Source of the DNA: Trichopria drosophilae
Taxonomy: Eukaryota; Arthropoda; Insecta; Hymenoptera; Diapriidae
NCBI GenBank assembly: GCA_030407085.1
Contig: CM059584.1
Location: 66,741,501-66,805,500, forward strand
DNA: 64,000 nt
Direction: 5' to 3'
Under the pieces are notes generated by a model. That model did no database searches. It saw nothing but the letters and a program-made list of their open reading frames with translations, and was not told where the DNA came from. The translations under genes and the position numbers were made by a program. Below are positions 54,946-64,000 of the stretch, one piece after another; the stretch's first letter is position 1; each line of letters begins with the position of its first letter.

Positions 54946-55803
54946 ATGATTACATATGTGGGTAAAAACAAGAAGCAAAGACGTATAAAGAGTGGGAAAG
55001 GATTGGTCAATTCTTTAATTAATAAATTACCGGTAGAACTTCATATACCCGGTTATCAGTACTGCGGACCTGGTACAAAATTAAAGCAACGATTAGCAAG
55101 AGGGGACTCTTGGATAAATCCGTTAGATAAGGCTTGTAAGGAACACGATATTGCTTATTCCAAAACTCGTGAAAATCCCACCGGTAGAAGCGAGGCTGAT
55201 CGAATATTAGCGGAGCAGGCTTGAAAGCGAGTTTTAGCAAAAGACGCAAGCATTGCAGAAAAGGCGGCAGCTTGGGGTGTTGCAAACACAATGAAACTAA
55301 AAAGTAAATTAGGCATGGGACTGGAAAGGAAGAAGAAAAAAGTGCCAAAAAAGAAAACAACATCATTGAACAACATTATTGCGGCTGCTAAAATGTCAAT
55401 GTCACCAAGTAATAATGTTCAAAGTGTTATATCGAGCGCTTTGAAAGGGGCACGTAAAGCCGTAAAAGAAGCAGGTGGTAAACGATTCATTCAAAAAACT
55501 CGACAGCTATCGATACCTTCAAAGGTTGGAGGATTCTTACCTATCCTAGCACCCATATTTGCTGGATTAAGTGCTGTAGGTGCATTAGCCGGTGGCGCAG
55601 CGGGTATAACCAAGGCTGTTAATGATGCAAAAGCTGCTCAAAAGCAGTTACATGAAAGTGAGAGGCATAATCGTGCTATGGAGACAATAGCTATAGGTAA
55701 AGGGTTATATCTTAAACCTTATAAAAATGGTCTAGGTTTGAAATTAAAACCATATAAAACGGGTTCAGGTGTTAAATGTATAAAAAATCGAAAAAACTTG
55801 TAA
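54946..55803 (+). pseudogene. Parvovirus-type phospholipase A2 fused to a membrane-active tail, one in-frame TGA
   Basis: One frame of ~286 codons. The PLA2 domain (about residues 25-90) has the calcium loop YQYCGPGTKL and the catalytic box DKACKEHDIAYS, as in parvovirus VP1, which opens endosomal membranes during entry. TGA at 55222-55224 stops the frame after ILAEQA. The rest has a basic stretch (KKKKVPKKK), a Gly/Ala-rich hydrophobic segment (about 55528-55610) and a Lys/Tyr/Gly-repeat end (GLYLKPYKNGLGLKLKPYK). The tail is like adenovirus-type pVI/pX cement proteins in layout. Start chosen at the first ATG; a TTG is in frame upstream. Confidence 0.78.
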
Positions 55804-56197
55804 AGCTACCGCATCGAGCACTCACCGATGTAGATATATTAAGATATTCGAAAGAAGCTGGAATTCCGAATTTTAGAGGTGTCTTTATGCGTAATAATTT
55901 ACCAAAGAATCCCCAAGTTAATGAATGTGCAGTCATAAATTTAGATGATGCAAGCGGTCCGGGACACATTGGGTAGCATATCGAAAACGTGGTTCTAAAG
56001 TCGTTTATTTTGACAGCTTTGGAAACCTTAGCCCACCTGCTGAATTGGGAAAATATCTCGGTGTAGGTAGCATTATGTATAACTGTGAAAAATTTCAAGA
56101 CTATGCCACTTTTGATTGTGGACATTTATGTCTCAAATTTTTATGCAATCAGCTGTTTTGTCCAAACAAGTATCAGTTATATAAATATATCGCATAA
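55776..56197 (+). pseudogene. Adenain-like cysteine protease, frame-broken
   Basis: From the ATG at 55776 (overlapping the previous gene by 28 bp) the frame holds the N-terminal half (IPNFRGVFMRNNLPKN...CAVINLDD) up to the catalytic His (GPGH). A two-base gain at about 55967-55972 then puts a TAG at 55974. In the next frame the remaining conserved parts follow: the acidic residue in VYFDSFG and the catalytic Cys in DCGHLCLKF, ending at TAA 56197. Adenain-type proteases mature Polinton/adenovirus capsid proteins. His, Asp and Cys are all present, but in two frames. Confidence 0.85.
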
Positions 56198-56215
56198 AAT
56201 ATTATGATAATCAGT
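56178..56215 (+). promoter_or_regulatory. Core promoter: TATATAAAT ... TCAGT
   Basis: TATATAAAT at 56178 and TCAGTG at 56211 are 33 bp apart, 23 bp before the ATG of the penton gene (56234). A second TCAGT lies at 56229. Confidence 0.45.
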
Positions 56216-56233
56216 GTAATTTGAACAATCAGT

Positions 56234-56920
56234 ATGAATGATTCTTCCACGTTGACGCTCACGGGGCAGTCTTCAGTATTGGAAGCGCAATACTTTCCAC
56301 CTATTGAACTTTCACCGCAGAAGAATTATGAATTGGGTTTGATAGAACTTTTAACGTTTAATTCAATCCCAAATGTTGACGTTAATAATAAATTTCATAT
56401 TGGTAACCATGACATTATTGTGCCTATCGGTAGCTATGAAATTGAGGATATAGCAGAATATATTAGAAACAAGCTGTCGGAGTATAGTGATATTACGCTA
56501 GATATAAAACCGAATAATAATACACTACGTAGTGAAATCAGATCTAATCGAGACATTGATTTTACACCAATCGATTCGATTGGACGAACATTGGGCTTTA
56601 ATAGACGAATTTTGGAAGCAAACAAGTTGCACATTTCAGATTTGCCAGTAACAATAATTAAAGTTAATGCACTTCGCGTGGAATGCAATATAACTACAGG
56701 CGCTTATATTAATAGCAGTAGAGCGCACACGATTCATGAATTTTTTCCTACTGTGGCGCCCGGATATAAGATTGTGGAAGTGCCGAATCACGTCATTTAC
56801 CTACCTATTGCCGTCAGATTAATAGATCATATTCAATTGCGTATTGTTGATCAGAACGGTGAATTGGTGAATTTTCGTGGTGAAACAATTACAATACGAC
56901 TCCATCTTAAATCTACGTAA
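56234..56920 (+). CDS. Probable penton/minor capsid protein
   Basis: 228 residues, intact. Key stretches: YFPPIELSPQKNYELGLIE, ELLTFNSIPNVD, GSYEIEDIAEYIRNKL, DSIGRTLGFNRR, ITTGAYINSSRAHTIHEFFP, and IDHIQLRIVDQNGELVNFRG. This all-beta protein is widespread in insect Polintons and matches by size and position the single jelly-roll penton. I call it penton by family and context; no structure was compared. It lies just left of the right arm and is present only once. Confidence 0.65.
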   Translation: MNDSSTLTLTGQSSVLEAQYFPPIELSPQKNYELGLIELLTFNSIPNVDVNNKFHIGNHDIIVPIGSYEIEDIAEYIRNKLSEYSDITLDIKPNNNTLRSEIRSNRDIDFTPIDSIGRTLGFNRRILEANKLHISDLPVTIIKVNALRVECNITTGAYINSSRAHTIHEFFPTVAPGYKIVEVPNHVIYLPIAVRLIDHIQLRIVDQNGELVNFRGETITIRLHLKST

Positions 56921-56978
56921 CAATGGGTATTATGTACAATGGTCAGAACCTTAATAGTTACTATAATAATAACCCATC

Positions 56979-57272
56979 ATGGAGAAAACATATCAGTCGT
57001 CGTCAAATTCGCAAGACGTTAACACGTCGGAACGCTCTATTTCTGAAAAGCTTGGGACTCAAGTTACATTATCATCACAATATCAAAAAGTGAAAAATAA
57101 TAATAAAAATTGTTATTGCCGTTGTTGTATTTGCATACTTATTGCACGTTATCATAATAGCAATAATGGAGGATCCAATACTCAGCATTCAAAACCCAGT
57201 CGTTTTCGACGAATCTGTCGCTCATTACGAGCTGCATTCACATCAATCTTACAATACAAGTTCTTTTGGTAA
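56979..57272 (+). other. Small overlapping frame (right copy)
   Basis: MEKTYQSSSNSQDVN..., counterpart of 49321-49614 with three residue differences. A polar N-terminal part; the hydrophobic run lies in another frame from about 57103 and continues into the capsid frame. It overlaps the capsid gene start by 107 bp. Confidence 0.35.
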
Positions 57273-58386
57273 AAATGATGAAATTCGTATTGCTGTGCAA
57301 AATCGAGATTTACGTATTTTACCGTGTAAAAGTTTGATACATGTTAGTGGAAGGTTGACGAAAACCGACGGAACTAAAGCAAATAATACTAATCGAACGT
57401 CTAACGCAATCTGTCATTTATTTGATGAGGCGCGATATGAATTGAATGGTGTTGAAATTGATCGAAATAGAAATGTTGGTATTACTAGCTTGATGAAGGG
57501 GTATCCTTCTTACACACCAAATGATGAACCCGTTTTAATCAATGCAGGTTGGATATCTAGTTCAAATCTGAAGATAACAAATGATAATGGTTATTTTTAT
57601 GTGATCATGCCTCTGAGTATGATTCTCGGATTTGCGGAAGATTATCGTAAGATAATTGTAAACGCGAAGCACGAACTTGTTTTAACAAGATCTAAACATG
57701 ATGATAATGCAATTATACAAAATGCAGAAGAACATTACAAAATTGAGATGAATAAAATAGAATGGTTAGTTCCATATGTGACGTTGGCTGATAGGGAAAG
57801 GACACAGCTGTTACGTTTCATTGAAAAAGACCTTTGCATATCTTTAAATTTCCGTACATGGGAACTTTATGAATATCCTCTATTACCGGTAACATCATCC
57901 CACGTGTGGTCCGTGAAAACAGCGACACAACTAGAAAAGCCACGATATATTATTATCGGCTACCAAACAGCACGAAAAAATGACAAGGCGAAAAATGCTA
58001 GCCTGTTTGATCACTGTAACATTAGTAATGTTAAAGTATTTCTGAATTCAAAATATTATCCGTATGGTAATTTAAACCTTGATATTGCAAATAATCAATT
58101 TTCTTTATTATACGATATGTATATCAATTTTCAAGCTAGTTACTATAATAAAAATGTTAATGGTAAACCTATATTGAATAAATCAATATTTTTAGAGAAA
58201 GCTCCGTTAATCATTATTGATTGCTCTAAGCAGAATGAAGCTTTAAAACACGCACCTGTCGATGTGCGGCTCGAATTTGAATCAAAAGAAAATTTTCCTG
58301 CAAACACTTCTGCTTATTGTTTAATTTTACATGATCGTATTGTAGAATATAATCCCATAAGTGGAAATGTAAAGAAGTTGGTTTGA
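57166..58386 (+). CDS. Probable major capsid protein (right copy)
   Basis: 406 residues from ATG 57166, intact. Compared with the left copy it has P for S, RDLR for QELC, R for L, N for Y, S for G and T for I, all before about residue 215; the rest is identical. Two full copies with opposite orientation would double gene dose. Capsid assignment is by family recognition and neighbours (penton, protease, ATPase), as explained for the left copy. Confidence 0.6.
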   Translation: MEDPILSIQNPVVFDESVAHYELHSHQSYNTSSFGKNDEIRIAVQNRDLRILPCKSLIHVSGRLTKTDGTKANNTNRTSNAICHLFDEARYELNGVEIDRNRNVGITSLMKGYPSYTPNDEPVLINAGWISSSNLKITNDNGYFYVIMPLSMILGFAEDYRKIIVNAKHELVLTRSKHDDNAIIQNAEEHYKIEMNKIEWLVPYVTLADRERTQLLRFIEKDLCISLNFRTWELYEYPLLPVTSSHVWSVKTATQLEKPRYIIIGYQTARKNDKAKNASLFDHCNISNVKVFLNSKYYPYGNLNLDIANNQFSLLYDMYINFQASYYNKNVNGKPILNKSIFLEKAPLIIIDCSKQNEALKHAPVDVRLEFESKENFPANTSAYCLILHDRIVEYNPISGNVKKLV

Positions 58387-58424
58387 GAGGGGGTTAGCCA
58401 TTATTGCGCATGCGCTAATTAATG

Positions 58425-58463
58425 AATAAAATATAGTCATACTTTAATTGCTAGTGAATCAGT
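58425..58463 (+). promoter_or_regulatory. Core promoter: AATAAAATA ... TCAGT
   Basis: AATAAAATA at 58425 and TCAGT at 58459 are 34 bp apart, 11 bp before the ATG at 58474. The mirrored site lies in the left arm near 48130-48168. Confidence 0.35.
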
Positions 58464-58473
58464 ATCATACGAA

Positions 58474-59284
58474 ATGGAATACATTGTAGACGTTCAGGGA
58501 TTCCGCGGGCCTAGTAATCGCTTCATACCGAAGGAAATGTCTATAATGAATATTTTCGTCGGTGAAATTGAGACTTGTGTGTTTAAAGCGCCATATCAAT
58601 GGGTATGGTTACCTCTACACTATAAAAGAGTCAATAACTGGTTAATACATAATTACCACGGCTTACCATGGCAATCTGGCGACGTTCCCTTTGATGCTAT
58701 AAACGAGACTTTGGAGGATATCATTAAATGTGCCAACAAAATTTATGTAAAAGGAGTCGATAAAAAATGTTGGTTGGAGGATATATTAAACGCTGAAAAT
58801 GTTATTGATCTCGACGTTTTGGACTGCCCATCTCTGAAAAAAACTGAAGCAAGAGCAGCAATATGAATTGTTGGAGAAGTGTGAAAATCATTCGCTTAAT
58901 GGAACTTGCACCAAAGAAAATGTGCAAATACTTAAAAAGTGGGTATTGGGAAATCTACTTGAACAGCCTGCATCTCTTCAACGTTCATTAAGGATTTATT
59001 ACGAGGTGAAACGTCTCGCATTGATGGAAACAAAAGATATAGAATGTCTACCGATCGATTTCATCTGCATGTTTGCTGAACGACAAATTGAAGAAGCATG
59101 GACCTGCTTACCACCTGCTATGCAAATGCATCCTGAAATACGTGAATGTCGTCGATGTTATAAACATTTCGAATCAAGCTATGATATGATAGATGGTGAA
59201 CCGCCTATGATTAAAGATTGCATCAGTTGTCAAATTAAAAGTGATGCATTAGTTGACGATATTGAAAATATAAATTTTATCTAA
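58474..59284 (+). pseudogene. Conserved zinc-ribbon protein, frame-broken (right copy)
   Basis: 58474-58866 (130 aa) then 58868-59284 (138 aa), identical in sequence to the left copy, with the same one-base break at the A7 run 58837-58843. In the second frame the coding sense is open back to the A7 run, which shows one original gene. The final Cys pairs (CRRC and CISC, ~25 residues apart) look like a zinc ribbon. Confidence 0.6.
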
Positions 59285-59461
59285 TAGCTATTTTATATTC
59301 TTATGTATAACAATATTGTGAACAACAAAAATTTATGTAATGTATGAATATGAATGTGAAAAATAAAATTTATTAAATACATCTTCTCTATTTTCTTCAT
59401 CTTCCTTCCTTCCTGCATGATATTGTACCAAAACAGAAAATGCGTTATAATAAAATGAGTT

Positions 59462-60206
59462 GATATATTATCTAATATGCATGGAATTCACATGTGTTTT
59501 CCCAAGGATGGTCGATGATACGGGAGAGGTCAACACCCTGATTGTTGGTTTTTAAAATTTGTGTTAGATTTAAAAAGTAAGTCGTCGATATACGAGATTA
59601 CGCTTCAAGCTGGTATTTAGACTAATGGAAATCTACAGAGACATATGTCCCGATATATTATCTAATATGCTTGGAATTCACATGTGTTTTCCCAAGGATG
59701 GTCGACGATAAGAGAGAGGTGAACACCCTGATTGTTGGTTTTTAAAATTTGTGTTAGATTTAAAAAGTAAGTCGTCGATATACGAGATTACGCTTCAAGC
59801 TGGTATTTAGACTAATGGAAATCTACAGAGACATAGATCCCGATATATTATCTAATATGCTTGGAATTCACATGTGTTTTCCCAAGGATGGTCGATGACA
59901 AGGGAGAGGTCAACGCCCTGATTGTGGGTTTTTAAAATTTGTATGAGATTTAAAAAGTAGGTCGTCGATATACGAGATTACGCTTCAAGCTGGTATTTAG
60001 ACTAATGGAAATCTACAGAGACATAGGTCCCGATATATTATCTAATATGCTTGGAATTCACATGTGTTTTCCCAAGGATGGTCGATGACAAGGGAGAGGT
60101 CAACGCCCTGATTGTGGGTTTTTAAAATTTGTATGAGATTTAAAAAGCAGGTCGTGGATATACGAGATTACGCTTCAAGCTGGTATTTAGCCTAATGGAA
60201 ATCTAC
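59462..60206. repeat. 190-bp tandem repeat, four units (right arm)
   Basis: Units end with GACTAATGGAAATCTAC at 59636, 59826, 60016 and 60206, an exact 190-bp step. One unit fewer than in the left arm. Confidence 0.95.
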
Positions 60207-60486
60207 GCTTTCAATTCATCAAAAAATATATGTAACATCCGAATTAGATTGGTACCGGCATATTGAAAGAGAGATTTCCCAACAGGGCACATTTAAAAGA
60301 TCGAAAGATATATGCATAACGCTACAGCATTAATCTTCGATAACTTAATGGGACCGTCCACGAAGTCTTGCGTCATCTTAATGACCTCATTAGCGACGGT
60401 CAGATTTCCCAATGAGAGAGTCTTGAATTATATACCCGCATACTAAACAGTAAATCAAAAATGCGAATCAATCCGCGAATCGGCCC

Positions 60487-61057
60487 TACTAATAACGCGA
60501 ATGTCTATACTATGTATGATATTATCTACATACAGCCATGGTGTAAAGATTTACCAATAAAAACAAAATACATAATTAAATTCTGTATTTATTACATATA
60601 CTTTAATTTTATAAACAAATAAATAAATATATTTCATTGTTAAAAATTATTTAAAACCACTATCCCTTTAAAATATACATATTTCTTTATATAAAAAATA
60701 AGTGAAATTTGTTACTTGTGGGTTTTCAGGGTCGCAGATCGTGATTCTGATAACGAATTAGTGATCAATGTATAACAAAATTCCCATAAACTAAGTTTCT
60801 ACCGGATTCCTAAATTACTGTTCAAAATTTTGTCTGCGAATTGAAATTTTTTAAAAATTGACCTCGGGTTCGTAATTTACGACTGAAAACTTCATAGAAA
60901 TTTTTTTTACTTTTTAAATCATGTAATGTAGTTAGAATTACAGGAATTTTGAAAAACGGTTAAATGCAGATTGCATTTTATTATATCAACAGTATTCCTA
61001 TTAATAACAATTTTAAAAGTTTCACCACAGTAACGATCATCATATTATACATGCTAT
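60487..61057. other. Right-arm-only AT-rich segment
   Basis: Begins right after CGCGAATCGGCCC and ends before TATAAAGAATTTGGC, where the arms match again. It has no open frame of interest and no clear inverted ends. The left arm has a different ~165-bp GC-rich segment at the same place (about 45757-45922). Confidence 0.7.
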
Positions 61058-62011
61058 AAAGAATTTGGCTTTAGGGGCTGCTAAGTCGACTCCGTTGATA
61101 ACGTCACTGACTGTCAACCTAAAAATTGCAAAAGCAGAGAATAGATAGATTTTCATGCCCAAATCTATTTTAAATCTATTTCACAAATTTTTTTATGAAT
61201 ATATGTTAAATTTCACCTAAATCGGTTCAGAAACGGTCGAGAATTCGAGAGAATACATTTTTGTAGTGGTCAAACAGAGCCCGATGTTACCTCCGAAATT
61301 TATTCTTCTGGATTCTCGCTCATTTCTGAGCTGAAGTCACTGAAATTCGACCAACATTCATAAAATAGCTGTAAAATAGTAATTCATTGTAAATTCTACC
61401 CAAAACATATATTTTTTAATGTAAATACGGCGGCGTCAGTAAAAGCGAATTTGATGAAAATAGCTAGTCGGTATTTAGCTGCCTCTTAAAAACGTAAAGA
61501 ACTATTTTACAATTATACAAAATATATATTATTTACATATATGCCATATGGTTAAGCGAAATCCCTGTAAATACAATACTTAATTTTAAATTTGTCGGGC
61601 ACTTTGGAAGCAGCCAATCAAAATCCACCGTTATTGCGCATGCGCTTATTTCTCGTGAAAGGAAAAACGCACGTATGAGTGACAATGGTCAGCTCATTTG
61701 AGGACTCAAATAGCACTCACATAGCGTCTCACAAATGCGTTTTGGACTCATTTGTGAGTGTCATTATGCATCCTATGTGAACTCACGTTGCTATCTGGGT
61801 AAGTCGAATTAGGCCGTTTTTCCACGCAGCCCCTCAATTATAATAAAGATATTTCTTTCATTCAATCATTGAAAGTCAGTGTCATTTATTTAATAAAATA
61901 TATCATTCTAACATATACAAATGTAACCAAAACCAGTACGAAAATATAACAAAGAACATCATTCAACGTACTTTCGGAACGCATACTGCCGGCGAAAAAT
62001 ACAGGATTTTT

Positions 62012-62228
62012 CGATCCGCGACTATGACTTCGGGCCTTAAAGTTTTCCATGACATTAATATACTAAATAATGTTTTTTGATCGTTTCCAAGCTTTGTGTA
62101 ATTGCTACTTAACAGTAAAATAGGAAATCAAATTCATTTTTGTCAAAAAAAAATTGCTAGTGTGGATACGACACCAATGTCTTATTTTGCGTGCTATACT
62201 TGTGCAAAAAGTGCACAAAGTGCGCACT
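62012..62228. other. Flank of the Polinton-like element
   Basis: No direct repeat of the left flank (44780-44794) was seen. Nothing recognised. Confidence 0.4.
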
Positions 62229-62588
62229 TCATTCTGTATAAAATGCTATATTAATGAAGCTTCCTTTATCTTTTAGCTGCCCCATTAACGTAACCATTTG
62301 CGTAACGGCTTTAATAGGCGGTACAGCATCAAACATTCCGTCTATAAATAACCATTTGGTAGATGTCATCGTCTTCATAAGCTCTTTATTATATATTATT
62401 ACGGCGCGTTTATCACCAATACCAAGATGAACTACTTTTACTGACAATTTTTTCCAATTTCGACACTGTAATATTGGATCGGATGGTTTTGGTGAACATA
62501 ACAATTCGCCCAATTCGGGTAAAGTTTTAATTTTTCTTAAATTTGCAGCAACATCATTTACTTGTGTTGACATTCTCCGCCTTTTCAT
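62229..62588 (-). pseudogene. MULE-type transposase fragment
   Basis: 119 residues. The segment AVIIYNKELMKTM...KWLFIDGMFDAVPP resembles the start of the MULE DDE core, where the first Asp lies in LFIDGTF, followed by the QMVTLMGQLKD strand. It ends within a few dozen residues, so most of the catalytic domain is missing. An upstream zinc domain was not recognised. Confidence 0.6.
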
Positions 62589-63539
62589 GGCCTGATTTAA
62601 GGTATTATAGAATTTGAAAAAAGTGGAAGCTTCATAAAATCTGTAATATACAATTTCAATATACTAATTTAAAGGATGTATTGAAATTATGAAGGTATTT
62701 GCAAAAATATATTTCTGAAAAGCAGCACTGTAAATACAGCCGGGCGGAAATGCTAAATTCTTTTTCGTTTTCCTCGCTGAACGATGAGTTGTACATTTGC
62801 CGAAATTAGGATATGCAAATAGAAAGTGTGTTAAATAACGACACACGATACAATTCTACCTGTCGGGTGTTATTTATTAGAGAAATTGTGTTGTATCGTT
62901 TCGAGCATTCATATAAGTTCGACAAATTTTGAGGCGAACTCCAAAATTCTCAGCATGTAATGTCTGCTTATAACTGCTGTAAACCGTTCATCAGCGTGGG
63001 GAGCACATTTTGCGATCGTAAGTCGTGCAAGTACACTCCAGATAGCAGCCATACTCATGCCGAGATTTATAGACGATGGCAATGACTGAATTATGTCAGT
63101 GGATTATATATTATATAATTATATTATGTTATGAATTATATCAAATTATGTCAATAGATGGCTGAGAACGATAAGTATTCGTTGATTATTGGTTGTTTAT
63201 TATGGCTTGAGGAAAGAGTTCTTTGGCAAAGTATGGCGGCAGAGAAAACGGAAATGATCGTGCTGAAACAACGTGGCTTTCCGAGACCTTTTGTGGATTA
63301 TATTCTCGGGACAAAGGAAACAGCGGAGACAACAATGAAAAACCTGGGCTCCATTGGTGATAAGAAGGTAACTTTATGACTGGTACCATATTCGACGAGA
63401 GCCTGATAAAGCAAGAGTCACGATCGCTGCTCTGGCGAGCCTCATGCCGAATATTAATACAAGAAGCAGCAAGAGAAAAGTTATCATAAGTGTGGCTAAC
63501 AACATCATGTTATATATGGTCTAGAGTTAGAAAAATGCA
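62589..63539. other. No recognised gene
   Basis: AT-rich. A 73-residue frame at 63158-63379 (MAENDKYSLIIGCLLWLEERVLW...) has no recognised family. CCAGATAGCA at about 63040 recalls the terminal motif of the Polinton-like element but without further similarity. Confidence 0.4.
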
Positions 63540-63911
63540 TAGTAGAGTCTCGTTATGTTTACGTCTCGCTCTATTTACGTTCTGATATATTTACGCGCTT
63601 TCGCCGTGTTATATTTACCGCGACTTTCACTTTCCTCCAACATGCAGCCGCGCGCGCGTTTCGCGAACCAATGAGAGCGAAGCACGAGGTATACTATATC
63701 CTCACGATCCTCACGAACAAAACCTGACCGTGGAGTAGGAGAAGCGGCGGATTTCCTTTGGTAAACCATTCAACGCCCATTAGGCGACAGAAAATACAGG
63801 TTAGCGTGTGAAAATGGAGACAAAAGATGACAGATATTATGTCCCTGGGTGTACATATAACGAAACTTGAGGGGACAGCTAGGAACCGATCGATATACCG
63901 GGACTCTACTG
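63540..63911. mobile_element. pogo/Tigger-like MITE
   Basis: The left end TAGTAGAGTCTCGTTAT and the inverse of the right end CAGTAGAGTCCCGGTAT match with a few changes. CAGTAGAGTCCCG-like ends and TA target sites are typical of pogo-group elements. About 372 bp, no transposase. Confidence 0.55.
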
Positions 63912-64000
63912 TACATATATATTAAAAAGTTGAAATACACATCAAAATTAATAAAGTGGTACTATTGAAGCCCTACCATGTCCCTATTTTTCTTTGAACC

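Larger units (their letters stand above)
44795..62011. mobile_element. Polinton/Maverick-like (adintovirus-like) element with giant inverted arms
   Basis: Inverted arms 44795-49655 and 56944-62011 flank a 7.3-kb core (49656-56943). Marker genes: chromodomain integrase, packaging ATPase, adenain-like protease, PLA2-type virion protein, and probable penton and major capsid proteins. This set is specific to Polintons and relatives. The outermost match is AAAAATCCTGTATTTTTCGC. A motif ACCCAGATAGCAA lies 213 bp further in, on both sides (45008; 61800), and may be the true element end. No target duplication was recognised, and no family-B polymerase was found in the core or arms. Confidence 0.85.
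56944..62011. repeat. Right inverted arm
   Basis: Inverse of the left arm, from CAGAACCTTAATAG next to the core to GGATTTTT at 62011. It contains the capsid gene, the zinc-ribbon gene, four 190-bp repeats and a ~570-bp AT-rich segment (about 60487-61057) that replaces a ~165-bp segment of the left arm. Confidence 0.93.

Noticed and set aside
49656..56943. Possible protein-primed DNA polymerase B in the core
   Set aside because: No frame long enough and no YxDTDS- or KxY-type motif seen; all large frames have other assignments. A profile search would decide.
63158..63379. 73-codon plus-strand frame
   Set aside because: No family recognised and no supporting context; listed only as part of an unassigned stretch.

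Overview
The window looks like a transposon-dense stretch of an arthropod genome, most likely an insect and possibly a hymenopteran. The reasons are the AT-rich host background, the LTR/R2-type/MITE mix, a DUF7869-type transposase, and a Polinton-like element with the DUF8207-type gene and capsid genes that are common in insect genomes. No ordinary host gene is certain. One small spliced reading frame (26163-26614) is a candidate. Species is not assigned.

Layout, left to right. 1-3165: satellite array with a ~147-bp monomer and a higher-order pattern of 5 and 6 monomers. 4108-5805: non-autonomous TIR transposon carrying minisatellites. 6090-8160: three different tandem arrays. 8847-9253: foldback MITE. 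9380-12084 (minus): internally deleted R2-type non-LTR retrotransposon with N-terminal CCHH fingers, YADD, a CCHC knuckle and an RLE endonuclease. 12951-13153: MITE. 13289-16880 (minus): 3' half of a Gypsy element with LTR, PPT and integrase, cut by another mobile element. 19323-25568 (minus): second Gypsy element with gag, protease, RT, RNase H and integrase, with frameshifts.

26711-43521 is a nested set. A DUF7869-type transposase gene is split in two by a TIR element (27610-42912, ~1.6-kb inverted arms). The left arm of that element is itself split by a third Gypsy element (28945-39847, plus strand). That Gypsy has TG..CA LTRs, a 4-bp AACC target duplication, a Lys-tRNA-type primer site, and an intact empty site in the opposite arm. 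Just before its 3' LTR sits a near-identical copy of the arm sequence that flanks its 5' LTR, which is not expected from simple insertion.

44795-62011 is the most interesting part: a Polinton/Maverick (adintovirus-like) element with 4.9-5.1-kb inverted arms around a 7.3-kb unique core. The core carries a chromodomain integrase, a coiled-coil protein, a DUF8207-type protein, an FtsK/A32-like packaging ATPase, a parvovirus-type PLA2 fused to a membrane-active tail, an adenain-like protease and a probable penton protein. The arms each carry a full probable major capsid gene and a conserved zinc-ribbon gene, so these genes are present twice in opposite orientation. No protein-primed DNA polymerase B was recognised. 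Several genes carry single breaks (frameshift, stop or palindrome insertion), so the copy looks recently active but now defective. Several promoters share a TATA box followed about 26-34 bp later by TCAGT.

62012-64000: a MULE-type transposase fragment, sequence without recognised genes, and a pogo/Tigger-like MITE at 63540-63911.
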